DNA of 64,000 bases from Mycoplasmopsis equigenitalium (GTDB taxonomy: Bacteria; Bacillota_I; Bacilli_A; Mycoplasmatales; Metamycoplasmataceae), in NCBI RefSeq assembly GCF_024498255.1, contig NZ_CP101808.1:62001-126000 (forward strand), written 5' to 3'. The position numbers and the translations under genes were made by a program. Numbering within the stretch: position 1 is the first letter of the stretch; every line of letters starts with the position of its first letter. The notes under the pieces are model-generated. The model saw only the letters and a program-made list of their open reading frames with translations. It was not told the DNA's origin and did no database searches. This document shows positions 8,694 through 20,342 of the stretch, piece by piece.

Positions 8694-10039
8694 ATATATA
8701 AATACGCGAAGTATTTTGGTTTATTAGTTCAGTATATAAGAACTAATAAATTAACTGAATAAAAACTAAAAAGTATGTAAATCAACCATATGTTAATTTG
8801 GTTGATTTTTAATATTAAGTTAAAGTTATTGAATACATTAATGGAGTTGTTAAAGAATATATAAATTCCTTCAGCAAACGGAACGATTCATCACGTTAAA
8901 AATAGAACCGGATATACAAGCGAAATAATAATTGTATAAATAAGATTATAGATAATCATAAACAAGGAAATTGAATTGTTAAGATACAAATTAAGTGTGA
9001 TAGAAACAACATTTATTCACAACCAGAAAAAGACTATTTTTCAACGTTTTTCTTTAATTTTTACTGAATTTATTAAATTTATGAAAAATGAAAATAAGAA
9101 TGTTAAGATAAAACTTAATGAGTATACACTATTAACTTCATAAAGTAAAAATAAATTAACTACAACTAAAAAAATCACCGTTTTAGACAATTTTTGCTTT
9201 CAAAAATTTTCGTTTATTTTCGTTAGCAAAAGTATTAAAAAAGTTTTGCTTGCAGGTATTTGAAAATCTATCAATCAAAGGTACGCGAAAATAATTAGAA
9301 GCGATATATAGTCTTTATTTTTGAACTTTAAAAGTTTACATAATATTTTATTTATGTAGTAAATATGAAAGCCTGAAATTACAAACAAATGTACTATATT
9401 TAATTGTAAAAATTTTTCACGTAAATCAAGATTTGTTATTTTTCCAAGAATAAAAATATTTGTGTAATCTGAGTATAAATTACTTTTCGAATTAACGTAA
9501 TTGTAAATATGATTTTTTAACGAAAACGTGCTGCTTATAAATTTATGGTTTGTTTGTTTAATAACGCCAATAACATGTCGAGATTTTAAGTAATTTATAA
9601 AAGAGCTATCGTTAAGATCGGTTGCTTTTCCTTCTACATGAACAATAGAACCAAGCGAGAAAGACGTTTCTCCAATAACGAAATATGTTCCGTGATTGTT
9701 TGTGATTTCGTAACTTTTCTGATTAATTTTAGTAATCTTACCAGTGGTGTTTTTAATAACTTCAATCACATATTTCGAATCGATATACAGAACAAGACCA
9801 AAAATCAAAAGCAACAGAATACAAAAACTAAAAGCATAGCGGTTGAGTGCAGAAATACAAAACGACAATATTAAAATAATTAGTCAGAATCACCTAATAT
9901 CATCATTAATTTTAACAAAGCAAATCAACCCAATTGGTGCAATAAGTGCGGCAATAATTAGAAATCTAAGATCAAGATAGACTTCAATTTTTCTAAATAA
10001 GCGCTGCCAACACCATGTAAATTGTCAATATCTTCTCAT
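8690..10039 (-). CDS. comEC: ComEC-like DNA-uptake channel
   Basis: Polytopic membrane protein of the ComEC/Rec2 family, which forms the channel for single-stranded DNA in transformation. An N-terminal DUF4131-like region of two hydrophobic segments and a small soluble OB-like domain leads to the competence core with LNIVHLFVISGFHIYYI, then many hydrophobic segments to residue 449, with LVYPVLFLTWW as in the core. Several Trp codons are UGA, so the gene is intact only under the mycoplasma code. No metallo-beta-lactamase domain is present. The ATG (10039) gives an 82-base overlap with comEA; the start is uncertain. The 3' end overlaps ffh by 4 bases. Confidence 0.85.
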
Positions 10040-10458
10040 GTAATTTTTGTTTTGTTATTTTTTAGATCTAGAATACTTTGTGCAATCCTTTTAGGTATTT
10101 TATGTTTTGTTAATTGTTCAATTTGTATATAGTCCTTAATATGTATTTTTTCAATGGACTCATTTTTAAATGGGACCACAATGGTTTGGTCGCTAGCTAA
10201 AACCGTGTTCATATTAATTTGACTAAGATCAGCATCAATTCTTAACTTGGCCATAAATAATACCTCTCGAAGCGATGTGCCTTTTTTGACTAAATACATA
10301 TTAGGTCGTTCAACCGCACCTTTTATAATAATTTCAATGTTCTGTTTTTCTTCTTTAGTCTTTTTAATGTTTTCGTTTTTGCCGACCGTAAAATAACCTA
10401 CAGCACCGATCGCGCAGAATGCGAGTAGGGTTAAAATAATATAAATAACTTTCTTCAT
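9958..10458 (-). CDS. comEA: ComEA-like DNA receptor
   Basis: Membrane-anchored DNA-binding protein. Residues about 5-27 form an uncleaved signal anchor; residues about 40-100 match the SLBB pattern (IIIKGAVERPNMYLVKKGT, then LREVLFMA); the C-terminal part carries a helix-hairpin-helix (IDNLHGVGSAYLEKLKSI) that becomes visible only when the UGA before it is read as Trp. 166 aa. In Gram-positive bacteria ComEA binds incoming duplex DNA for ComEC, which is encoded immediately downstream here and overlaps it. No other competence gene is in view. Confidence 0.9.
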
Positions 10459-10525
10459 ACTTATATATGTATTCTGAAACGAAATTTCGACTTAAAAAAA
10501 ACTATTTTATTATTTTTAATTGATT

Positions 10526-10531
10526 TATAAT
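10526..10531 (+). promoter_or_regulatory. -10 box of rnpB
   Basis: Perfect TATAAT ending 7 bases before the first base of the P1 stem of RNase P RNA. No good -35 hexamer is visible at the expected distance. Confidence 0.65.
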
Positions 10532-10537
10532 AGTAAA

Positions 10538-10806
10538 GGCGTCGGCTAATAGCTATGAAAGTAGAGGAAAGTCCGTGCTAGCACCATCTGCGATGATGGT
10601 AGTGATTGTGTTAACTCTAATAAAGTTAAGCCTAGACGACTAGTGCCACAGAGACGAGAAAAGTGAAACGCGGTAAACTCCGCAAGCTAGAAACCCAAAT
10701 TTTGGTAGGGGAACTGGTCCGAGCAAAATGAAGTAAGGACCAGGAAGGAAACTTCAGATAAATTATTAGCGCCCGCAAGGGTACAGAACACGGCTTATAG
10801 ACGCAA
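10538..10806 (+). ncRNA. rnpB: RNase P RNA
   Basis: Catalytic RNA that removes 5' leaders of tRNA precursors. Recognised by the conserved GAGGAAAGTCC near the 5' end, the ACAGAGACGAGAA-type and GAACTGGTCCGAG-type blocks, and the 3' AGAACACGGCTTATAGAC block. GCGTC at 10539-10543 pairs with GACGC at 10800-10804 to close P1. About 268 nt, in the range of the type B RNAs of Firmicutes and mollicutes. It has its own promoter and terminator. Confidence 0.95.
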
Positions 10807-10830
10807 AAAACGCCAAACGGCGTTTTTTTT
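10805..10830 (+). terminator. terminator of rnpB
   Basis: Stem AACGCC / GGCGTT with loop AAAC, followed by eight T residues. Confidence 0.85.
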
Positions 10831-10936
10831 ATACAAATATATCAAAATTACATTTTCGAAAAAACAACCTATTTTTTAAATACAAAAAAAGTTATTTATC
10901 AATAAAAAACCTTGAATTATAAAGAAAAGAGCAGAA

Positions 10937-12823
10937 TTACTGTTCTTTATTTTTATTCATTTGAGTATTATACATATTGGCGTAAAAACCATCCAATTTA
11001 AGTAATTGTTTATGATTTCCAGATTCGATGATTTGGCCATCATTTACTACAAGAATTAAATCAGCATCAGCGATTGTTGAAAGACGATGAGCAATAACAA
11101 AAGATGTTTTTCCTTTTCTAAAACCATCCATTGCTGCATACACTTTCTTTTCAGTAATTGTATCGAGGTTTGATGTTGCTTCGTCAAAGACAACGATATT
11201 ATTGTTCGATAAAACAACCCGGCTAATATCTAATAATTGTTTTTCACCCTTAGAAAATATACTGCTGTCCTCACTAATGATGGTGTCGTATTTATTAACT
11301 AAACGGTCGATTTTATCGTGGATGTTAGCAATTTTAGCGGCTTCGATAATATCTTGATCGGTTGCTTCGTGATCTGAAACGCTAATATTGTTTTTAATTG
11401 TATCTTTAAAAATAAAGGTATCTTGTAAAACAATCGACATGTGATTTCTTAAATCTTTAGAATTAATTTTGTTGTATGGAATACCATTAATATAAATATC
11501 ACCAGGAACAATTTTTTCACCATTAATATTTAATGTTTCACGTTCGATTTCGTAGAATTTTGTTAATAAATTGATAATTGTTGTTTTGCCTGCGCCCGTA
11601 GGTCCTACAAGGGCAACTGTTTTTCCGGCATCGATTTTAAAACTAATGTCTTTTACTTGGAAATTATTAGAAGTTTTATCGTATCTAAAGTAGACGTTTT
11701 TGAATTCAATTGATGCTTTTAAATCGTCTGGTAATTTTACATAATCTTTGGTATATTGTGGTGTTTTTAAATCATACAATTCATAAACCCGTTCAGCGGC
11801 AGAAACCCCCATAATGTAGTTCCCAACTTGCATTAACATATCAAATGATGTTCCACCAAAATTTCACATCAAGTTAACAAACGCAATGGTTGAGCCCGCG
11901 CTTCATGCCCTCATTCCAAATGATGGCGTGTTGAAGCGATGAAATATCATAACTAAACAAAGGGAAATTGCAATTGCTATTTTTACTGCAAAGTCATAGT
12001 TTGGTTGGAGTAACGAGTTGTAAGTGTAACCTCAATAATTTTGTTTTGCCAAAGCGCCATTAATTTTATTAAAATCTTTGACAACTTTATCGTACTGGTT
12101 GAAACTTGCAATAATCTTTTTATTAGAAATCATTTCTTCAATGTATGCGTTAAGCTCACCAAATTTCTTTTGTCTTTGCGCGTAAATTTTACGCATTTTT
12201 TTAAGTAATATGAGTGATGTTGATAAGAAAATGTAGAAAATTACAACTGTAATAAGTGTTAAGGTTGGTGAGATTAACATCATAAATACAAGTGAGAAAA
12301 ATAAGTTAAATACTGATGTGAAGAACTCAATAAGAATGTTTGTAAGTCCAACTTCAAACATTTCAACATCATTATTTAGTCTTGAAATTAATTCTCCACT
12401 TTTATTAGTGTCAAAATAATCAATATGCATTTTTTGAATGTTATGGAAGGCCCTTTTCCGAATATTCATAATTGAAACATTAGTTAGTTTAATTGTAATC
12501 ATTAGCTGAACTGCGCTAACGGTAATGTAGACAATAGTAATTAAAATTAAAATTCCTACAGAAATAAAAAACGAATTTGGTCCTTCAATTAATTTTTTAA
12601 ATCGATCGCCATCGGTAGGTCCTGCCGCTAGATCTGGTGTTAAGAATTGGTCGATAATTACACCAGTGAATCAAGCCCCGCATGTAAAGCAAATAGCTCT
12701 TAATAAAGCAAGAAATACCACAAGCGGAAATTTAACTTTGTCTTTTGCGATCTCTTTAACAATTTTAAAAGTTGTTTGTTTGAGGTTTTTTGGTTTATCC
12801 ATAATTGTTTTTTTAGGCGGCAT
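10937..12823 (-). CDS. heterodimeric ABC exporter, subunit with catalytic Glu
   Basis: ABC half-transporter with an N-terminal six-helix membrane domain (residues about 20-330) and a C-terminal ATPase (about 380-620). Walker A is GPTGAGKTT, Walker B is VVFDEATSNLD with the catalytic Glu, and the switch His is in IAHRLS. The signature is the degenerate FSKGEKQLL instead of LSGGQ. 628 aa; the ATG follows GGAGG and overlaps the stop of the partner gene as TAATG. With the upstream subunit it should form an asymmetric exporter (multidrug or lipid type); substrate unknown. Confidence 0.92.
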
Positions 12824-14616
12824 TATACACCTCCTTGCTGTTCTTTAACAATGGTTTGATACTCTGGTGAAGATTGTAGTAACTGTGTGTGAGTTCCACT
12901 GGCTACAACTTTAGCGTTATCAAGCACGATGATATTGTCGCAATCTCGAACGGCAGAAATTTTTTGCGAAATAATAATTGTTGTTAATTTGTAATTGTCT
13001 CTAATGTTGCTTTTTACTGCTTTTTCAGTAAGTGCATCAAGTGCGGAAGTAGAGTCGTCGAGAATAAGAATTTTTGATTTTTTAAGAAGTGAACGAGCAA
13101 TTGAAATTCTTTGCTTTTGTCCTCCAGAAAGGTTTTTTCCTCTCTGAACAATTTCGTGATTATATTTATCTTCAAATTTATCAATAAATGAGTGAGCCAT
13201 AGCTGCTTTAGTTGCTATTTCTATTTCTTGTTGTGTTGCGTGTTCGTTGGCAAAAAGTAAGTTTTCTTTAATGGTTCCACTATTTAAAACAGCGTCTTGA
13301 AAAGTCATTGAGATATTGGCGTTAAGATTTTTTGTATCAATTTCATTAATGTCCATATTATCAATTAAAATTTGACCTTGGTCGGGCAAGAAGTTTCTGA
13401 CTAGTAGGTTAGCAATTGTACTCTTACCGCTTCCCGAGTTTCCAACAATCCCAAGGGTTTGGTATGGTTTAATTTTAAAACTTACATTTTCAAGCACATT
13501 TTCTGATGATGGAATTTCATTGTGAACATCATGGTATTTGAATGTAACATTTTTGAATTCGATACTTGGGTTTTTGATGATTTTGTCACTAACAACATCA
13601 TCAAAAGCATTTTTTGAGTTTAAGACATCGTTAATCCGTTTAGAAGCAACTTGACCTCGAATTGTAATGAAAATGATTTGTGAAAGTTGAAGAATTGAAA
13701 AAGCAATAAGAATCATAAAGTCAATAAAAACAACCATCGATTCTAGATACTTAGCATCCATTTCTTTGTTTGGGTCTAAAACTTTGTTTCCGCCATATAT
13801 TAAAATTCCAGAGACTAACATATTAATAGTGAATCAAACAACAGGGAAAATTACTCAAAAAACACTATTAATGCGAATTGATAATTTCGTTCATTTTTCA
13901 ACACTTTTGTTGTAATTTTCACGTTTTTTGTTTTCTAGATTATATGATTTTACAACTCTTACTCCAAGAATGTTTTCACGGCTTTCATTATTGATGATAT
14001 CCACAGATTGACGACGTTTTCTAATAAGTGGACGAGTAGTAAAAGTGATAATTAATACTACTCCAAAAATTATTGGAATTAATATTGCTAAAAAGAATGA
14101 CATTTCTATGTTAACAACTAGTGCAAGAGCGCAGGCACCAATTAACATTATAGGTGCGGTTACAAGTGTTCTAGAAACAGTTTGAACAATCATTCCTACC
14201 ATCATTGCATCACTTGTGACACGTGTCATTAATGCACCAACTGTAATATTGTCAATGTCTTGAATTGGCATTTTTTGAATTTTAGCAAAGATAATACTAC
14301 GTAATTCTCTTGTAATGTTAGAGAATGATTTTGCTGAATAAACAATTGAAAAAATTGTGCACATAAAACCTAAAATTGTATTTGCTAAGATCAATCCCGA
14401 TAGTAGTCAGATGGCATGCGATCGACCACTTACTGCAAAAGTTAAAAAGTCAATTTTGATTTGTGTTACTTGCTTATCACTTAATAAAAGAGGAATAAAC
14501 GAGGCGTTTAGTCGTGAAAAAAGCAACGCAAGCAACACATTAATGGCAGTAAATATTATCGACACAAACATATAGAATCGATATTTTTTACTTGTCATTT
14601 TAAATATTGCGAACAT
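12823..14616 (-). CDS. heterodimeric ABC exporter, subunit with degenerate Walker B
   Basis: Partner half-transporter, 597 aa, with membrane domain (residues about 15-310) and ATPase domain (about 350-590). Walker A is GNSGSGKST, the signature is canonical LSGGQKQR, but Walker B reads ILILDDSTSALD, with Asp in place of the catalytic Glu, and the switch position is ISQK rather than a His. This is the pattern known from TM287/288-type exporters, in which one of the two ATP sites is degenerate. The start follows AAAGGAAG. Transcribed ahead of, and coupled to, the downstream subunit. Confidence 0.92.
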
Positions 14617-14644
14617 TGCTTCCTTTCTGGTCAAATTAATGATA

Positions 14645-14720
14645 TGGTACACCCTACAGGGTTCGAACCTGTGACCCATGGATTAAGAGTCCACTGCTCT
14701 ACCGGCTGAGCTAAGGGTGC
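14645..14720 (-). tRNA. tRNA-Lys (anticodon CUU)
   Basis: A 76-base cloverleaf on the minus strand: acceptor GCACCCT / AGGGTGT (first pair G-U), D-arm with AGCTCAGCCGGTAGAGC, anticodon loop CTCTTAA giving CUU, T-arm with GGTTCGAACC, discriminator A and an encoded CCA. It reads AAG codons. It lies upstream of the ABC exporter pair on the same strand. Confidence 0.96.
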
Positions 14721-14781
14721 ATATTGATAATTTAATCTGTGAATAATTATATCTTATAGAATACTATCTAATATTATTTAT

Positions 14782-14793
14782 TATAATTAGCAC
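14782..14793 (+). promoter_or_regulatory. -10 box directly before ATG (leaderless pattern)
   Basis: TATAAT at 14782-14787, six bases (TAGCAC) before the ATG at 14794; no Shine-Dalgarno sequence. Confidence 0.6.
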
Positions 14794-15642
14794 ATGACAA
14801 AAATTATAGCATCAAACAATGATAATGGAAGGACAATTTTCAAATTTATTAGCAAATATTTTACAAATTTGCCCCCCAGTTTAATTTATAAAACCTTAAG
14901 AAATAAAGATATTAAGGTTAATGGTAAAAGAGTTAGTGACCCTAGAGTGAAAATTAATACTGACGATGTTGTTGAGATTTATCTTAATGAAAACGTAAGT
15001 TTTGATAACTACAACAATTTTAAAATTAGAATCGATGTTGTGTATGAAGACAACAACATTTTAATTATTAATAAACCAAAGAATTTAGCAGTGCACGGAC
15101 AAGGTAATAGTCTTGATGATGCGGTTAAAACATATTTGCATTATAATCAGGAAGACTCGTTTGCACCAAGTCATGTTGGTCGTCTCGATAAGGAAACAAC
15201 TGGTTTGATTATGTATGCGAAAAACTATAAAACACTTGTAGTACTTAATGAAGAAGTGCATCATATTGATAAAATTTACACCTTTAAGTCAGAGAAAACT
15301 TATTATAAAAAGACATATGTTTTAGGAATGATCAAAGATGAAAAGCAGCAAAAAATGATTGTTTCTAATCACCCAGAAGCACAAGAAGCAAAAACAGTTC
15401 TTTGAAGCGAAAAAGACAAAAATTTTGCTCAAATTATTACTGGTAAAAAACATCAAATTCGAGTGCTTATGTCACATCTAAAAGATCCGATTTTAGGTGA
15501 TCGAAAATATGGTGGTAAAATGCGTTCGCGTTTATACTTGCACTGCCATATACTAAAGTTTAATTTAGAAAATTTAAGTTTAAAATATTTAAATGACAAG
15601 AGGATAATTTCTAATCCTGAATGGTGAGGTAAAAATGACTAA
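14794..15642 (+). CDS. RluA-family pseudouridine synthase
   Basis: Converts uridine to pseudouridine in rRNA (RluC/RluD-type). Residues about 1-70 form an S4-like RNA-binding domain (SLIYKTLRNKDIKVNGKRV), followed by the catalytic domain with VHGQGNS, HVGRLDKETTGLIMYAK (catalytic Asp in RLD), a UGA Trp, and the C-terminal KKHQIRVLMSHL and ILGDRKYG motifs. 282 aa. The stop overlaps the start of gatC by 8 bases, so it leads the gatCAB operon. Which uridines are targeted is not predictable. Confidence 0.92.
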
Positions 15643-15931
15643 AATAGATGCTAAAACATTAAAAGCGATCGCCAGCGATCTTTTAATTGATGTTGATGAT
15701 GATGTTGTGGAAAGTATTATCAAAGAGTTCGCAGGAATTAAAGCTCATTTCGATCTTATCAAGTCGATGAATGTCGAAAATGTCGAGCCAATGTTTTTGG
15801 TTGATGAGTCGCCCATTTTATTGATGAGAGAAGATGTAGAAACTGATAATTATTTGAGTAAAGAAACAATCTTAAAAAATGCAAACCGCAAAAATAAAGA
15901 CTATGTAGTTGTTAAAAAGGTGGTTAAATAA
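15635..15931 (+). CDS. gatC: Asp-tRNA(Asn)/Glu-tRNA(Gln) amidotransferase subunit C
   Basis: Small subunit that stabilises GatA and GatB in the enzyme that converts Glu-tRNA(Gln) to Gln-tRNA(Gln). 98 aa, within the family range, with the typical pattern of a helical N-terminus (ASDLLIDVDDDVVESIIKEF) and the VEPMF segment followed by REDV near residue 68. Starts after GAGGTAAAA, ends as TAATG with gatA. The similarity is modest, but the position before gatA and gatB makes the call firm. Confidence 0.93.
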   Translation: MTKIDAKTLKAIASDLLIDVDDDVVESIIKEFAGIKAHFDLIKSMNVENVEPMFLVDESPILLMREDVETDNYLSKETILKNANRKNKDYVVVKKVVK

Positions 15932-17241
15932 TGTTAGTAAAAGGTGATATTAAAAAGGCTTTGAAAGAGCTAAAAAATGACAACAACAACGCAGTTATGG
16001 CAGTTTTAAATTATAAAAATTCACACAAGGGAATTTTGGAAAATACCATTTTTACAATCAAAGACGTGTTTGCAACAGATTTTGAAAAAACTCAAGCATC
16101 GAGCAAAATTTTGGAAAATTTTGAACCAGGGTATACAGCCGATTGTGTTCGTTTATTGATTGAAGCAGGCGCAACTCCAGTCGCTAAAGTGCACAATGAT
16201 GAACTAGCACTTGGTGGAACTGGTACCTTTAGTGCTTTTGGTATTGTTAAAAACCCATTAGATTCTACTCGTTATGTAGGGGGCTCTTCGTGTGGAAGTG
16301 CTGCAACACTAACAAAGAATATTGGTTTTGCATTAGGTAGTGATACAGGCGATAGTGTTAGATTACCTGCTTCATTTGTTGGTAAAGTTGGTTATAAACC
16401 ATCATATGGAGCCGTGTCAAGATACGGGATGTTTCCTTATGCTTCAAGCCTTGACACTGTGTCATATTTTGCTCACGATGTAAGTGATATAGCAACCATT
16501 TCAAAAGTGCTTTTCAAGGTAACGGGAAACGATATGACAAATCGTGTTGTTAAGGTAGATAAAGTTAAATTATTAAAGCCCAAAAAGATTGCAGTTTTAG
16601 ATTTTCGCAGTCATCTTGTTCCATACGTAAAAGACGCATTAAATGATTTAACAAGAAAACTAAAATATCAACAAATTTCACTGGATTTTGTTGAATTTGA
16701 TACAAATATTGCAAACTCAATTAAAGCAGTTTATGACATTATTTCTTATTCAGAGGCAAGTAGTAATTTAGCTAATTTAAATGGAATAGCTTTTGGTAAT
16801 CGAAAAGAACAAAATGAGTGACAAGATACATATAAACAAACACGTAAATCCGGGTTTGGTAAAATGGTGCAAAGACGTCTTACGCTTGGCTCATTATTTT
16901 TAAAAGAAGAAAACCAAAAAGATTTATTTTTACGTGCAGCTAAAGTTAGACGAATTTATAAAGATTATATGAATAAATATTTAGAAAATTATGATTTAGT
17001 TATTTATCCCGCTTCAAATGGAATCGCACCAAAATTTGACAGTGAGAAATTAGTGACATTTGTTGACTGGATTTTAACAGGCGCAAATTTAATTGGTAAT
17101 CCTTCGCTTACAATACCCTTTGGCAAACATAATAACTTACCTTTTAGTTTGGCAATTGATAGTAAATTATATAATGATGAGAAACTACTTAGTTATGCAC
17201 TTTTTATAGAAAAAGTTATTAATTTTGAAGGAGGTAAATAA
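15931..17241 (+). CDS. gatA: amidotransferase subunit A (glutaminase)
   Basis: Amidase-signature enzyme that releases ammonia from glutamine and passes it to GatB. Catalytic Lys is in TIKDVFATD (residue about 48), followed by GSSCGSAA and GSDTGDSVRLPASF, which carry the two catalytic Ser residues; GYKPSYGAVSRYG follows. 436 aa, somewhat shorter than the usual 470-490. UGA codons supply Trp near residues 297 and 309. It overlaps both neighbours by one base (TAATG). Confidence 0.96.
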
Positions 17242-18647
17242 TGCAATTCGAAACTATTATTGGAATTGAAATTCACCTCGAGTTAAATACAAAAACTAAA
17301 ATGTTTTCTGGTGCACTCATTGATTTCAATGCCGATCCAAACACTAAGGTAACTCCTATTGATATCGCTTACCCAGGTACCTTACCATTATTAAATAAAG
17401 AAGCAGTTGTATCTGGTATTAAACTAGCCAAGGCATTAAAAATGGAAATAGACCATTTACTTCGTTTTGATCGTAAAAATTACTTTTACCCAGATTTGCC
17501 CAAAGGTTTTCAAATTACACAACAATTTCACCCCATCGGTAAAAATGGGGCATTAAAAATTAATGTTAATGGTAAAGAACATCTTGTTGAAATTGAAAGA
17601 ATTCATCTTGAAGAAGATACGGCGCGCCAACACCATTATGAAGAAGATACATTTATCGATTATAACCGTGCCGGAATTCCGTTAATCGAAATTGTTACAA
17701 GACCAGTAATTCATAGTGCGGATGTGGCAGCTAAGTATGTTGAAACAATTCGGCAAATTGCGCTTTCGCAAAATATTTCTGATGCCAGAATGGAACAAGG
17801 TTCGCTTCGTGCAGATGTTAATTTATCACTTCGTCCTTTAGGTAGTCAACTTTTTGGAACAAAAGTAGAAATTAAAAATATTAATACGATTTCTAACATT
17901 AAAAAAGCAATTGAAAATGAAATAGCAATTCAAACTAAAAAGTTGCTTGGAAATATAAAGATTGAACAAGAAACAAAAAGATTTGATGAAGCAACTCAAA
18001 CTAATATTTCTATGCGTAAAAAAACAGGAGCAATTGATTATAAATATTTCCGTGAACCAAATATTCCAAGCATTAAGCTAGAAAACAAATTTGTTGATGG
18101 TATTAAATTAGCGGAATTACCTTGAGAAAAAGAAGATAGATATCGTAAACATAACATTAATGATATTTACTTAACACGTTTATTAAATGACTATAAGTTA
18201 GCAGATTTTTTTGATGGAATTGAATATAACGACCTTGATAAAAAGTCGAAAATTTTATTTAATGAATTTGTAGCGTACGCAAATTCGGTCAATAAACACG
18301 TAACAGAAATTGGGATAAATCAAGAAAAAATAAAGGAATGTCTTGAATTTATCGATAAAGGTGTAATTTCAGGGAAACAACTTAAAACCCTTGTTCCCTT
18401 ACTTGTTAATGCTAGCAAAACCGTTTTTGATTTAATTAAAGAAAACGATTTAATGCAGTTGTCTGATGAAAAAGAATTAACAAAAATTATTGATTCTATT
18501 ATTACTCCAGAATTAAAAATACAATACAAAGAAAATCCTGAACGGGTAATTCGTCAAATTAGCGGGCAGTTAATGAAAATTACCAAAGCCAAAGCAAACC
18601 CTGTTGTTTCTAATAAAATAATAATAGGGAGACTTAGTGATGATTAG
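17241..18647 (+). CDS. gatB: amidotransferase subunit B
   Basis: Kinase/transamidase subunit that phosphorylates the misacylated glutamate on tRNA(Gln) and amidates it. N-terminal catalytic domain with IGIEIHLELNTKTKMF, RKNYFYPDLPKGFQITQ and HLEEDTARQ motifs, then SLRADVNLS; a C-terminal helical YqeY-like tail (about residues 400-468) contacts tRNA. 468 aa with a UGA Trp at about residue 296. Its last 8 bases overlap the next gene. With gatC and gatA it makes a complete complex, in line with mycoplasmas lacking glutaminyl-tRNA synthetase. Confidence 0.97.
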
Positions 18648-19692
18648 TTTAAGTTTGTTAAAAAGAAATGAAAAATTAAGACTTAAGGAGGAACAAAGAG
18701 AAATTCTTCGTTCAAGTTTTAGTGATAAAATTTCTTTTCCCAAACCTAAACACAAAACCTTACTCGAAACAGTTATTAAATTTTTTATTAAAGTTATTTT
18801 GTTAGTTTCGATTCCTAAGAAGCGTAAACTTAACAAAAATAAAAACAAAGAATTAATTAATACAACTTATTCCCAAATATCTTCAAAAGAATTTAAATTT
18901 ATCCCAAGCTCAACTTCGTTTCATTTTTTAGTGGCGTTTGTACCAATTATTTCAATGGTGTTCGGATTGCTTTATTTGACAAATACTGATCTAGCTGAAA
19001 GTTTTAAGGAAAATGTTTTAGGAAGAATTATTCCTGGAATTGAAAAAACTATTGAAGGCACAAGCTTTATTGGTAACAAGATTTCGAATATTAGTGCCTT
19101 TGCCATTATTTTTGCCTCTTCATTATTTTTAGGGTCCAGCGGTTTCTCAAATCTTATTTTTACTCAGAATTATATTTATAAACACAAGAATATGGGTAAT
19201 ATTATTACCAATCGTTTTAAAGGAATTTTGATTGTTGGAAGTATCACGATTTTCATCTATTTATCCGCACTTACTTATCTAATAACAATTAAGTTGTTTC
19301 ATCTAGGCAAAAACTTATCATCCTTTAAGCTTGTGTGGTCGTATATTTTCCTAAGTTTTTGGGTTATAGGTACATTGTTCTTGGGAATTCTTTTACTTTT
19401 TAAAATGTCGCCAACATTTAAACTCAAGTGAAAACAAATCATCCCTGGAGTTATTATTGCGTCTGTGCCAATGATTTTATTTACTATTATTTTCGGATTT
19501 ATTTCATCATTATTTGATTATGGAAAGTATGGAATAATTGGAACATTGTTATATCTTAGCGTTTTTATTTATGTACTCACATACTTTATGTATCTAGGAA
19601 TGATTGCTAACGCTTCATATTTAAGAACTTACTTTACTATTAGGACACAAAGCAAGTTTGATTGAACTAGAATTTTTAGAAAAGTTAAATAA
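18640..19692 (+). CDS. YihY/BrkB-like membrane protein
   Basis: Polytopic protein of 350 aa. The first 90 residues are basic and hydrophilic; five or six hydrophobic segments follow between about residues 95 and 330. STSFHFLVAFVPIISMVFG and the downstream GSSGFSNLIF and PGVIIASVPMILF segments fit the YihY/UPF0761 family (formerly annotated as RNase BN), whose function is unknown. I chose ATG 18640, 8 bases after GGGAG; GTG 18637 is an alternative. Overlaps gatB by 8 bases and ends at a terminator. Confidence 0.75.
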
Positions 19693-19714
19693 AAAACCAC
19701 AAGCGTGGTTTTTT
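19689..19714. terminator. bidirectional terminator
   Basis: Perfect stem AAAAAACCAC / GTGGTTTTTT with loop AAGC between the convergent YihY-like gene and apt. Confidence 0.85.
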
Positions 19715-20234
19715 AATATTTAAGAATCGTTTGAACTTCAACCCCCTCGTTTTCAAGAAGTTCACGACCTTTTAAAGCAACAAGTTCCATTAGTAAAATA
19801 ACTTTTTTAACAATTGCTCCTTGATTTCTTAAAAGTTTAATAATTGCTTTGGTGGTTCCGCCTGTAGCAAGTACATCATCGACAATAACAACGGTTTGAC
19901 CTTTTTTAATAAAGTCTTTTTGTAGCTCTAATTTATTTGTTCCATATTCAAGTTCATAGTCTACACCAACAACTTCACCAGGTAATTTATTTGGTTTACG
20001 AACCATAACAAATGGTTTTCCAAGTTTGTAAGCAACTGGTGTGCCAAATAAAAAACCTCTAGCATCTGGTCCAACAATTACATCAGCATCTTGTGCTCAA
20101 ACTGCCATTTTGTCAATTGTTGTTTTTAAGGCTTCGCCATTAGCTAATAGTGGCGAGATATCTTTAAAAAGGATTCCTTTTTTTGGAAAGTCTTTGATAT
20201 CTCTAATGTATTTTCCTAAGTTCGTTTCGCTCAT
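19713..20234 (-). CDS. apt: adenine phosphoribosyltransferase
   Basis: Salvages adenine with PRPP to AMP, essential in organisms that cannot make purines. The PRPP-binding motif is [16 protein letters not shown] (about residues 115-130), preceded by [30 protein letters not shown] and RKPNKLPGE. 173 aa with one UGA Trp. Start chosen at [10 protein letters not shown]; a TATAAT box lies 9 bases upstream at 20244-20249 and there is no Shine-Dalgarno sequence. Confidence 0.96.
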
Positions 20235-20342
20235 AACTAGATAATTATATAGAAATAATTTTTTATTGTTTAATATAAAAAAATACAATAAAAGTTACTT
20301 GGATAAGATGTAAAATTAATCTAATAAAAATGAGGATTAAAT

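Noticed and set aside
8779-8811. Inverted repeat that looks like a terminator of ffh.
   Set aside because: It lies inside the comEC coding region, so I did not list it as a feature; it may still work on ffh transcripts and is mentioned under the overlap finding.
8976-9143. Plus-strand 55-codon frame starting with TTG behind AAGGA in the apparent gap between ffh and the competence genes.
   Set aside because: The minus strand of 8690-10039 is one continuous comEC frame once UGA is read as Trp; the plus-strand frame is a shadow of it.
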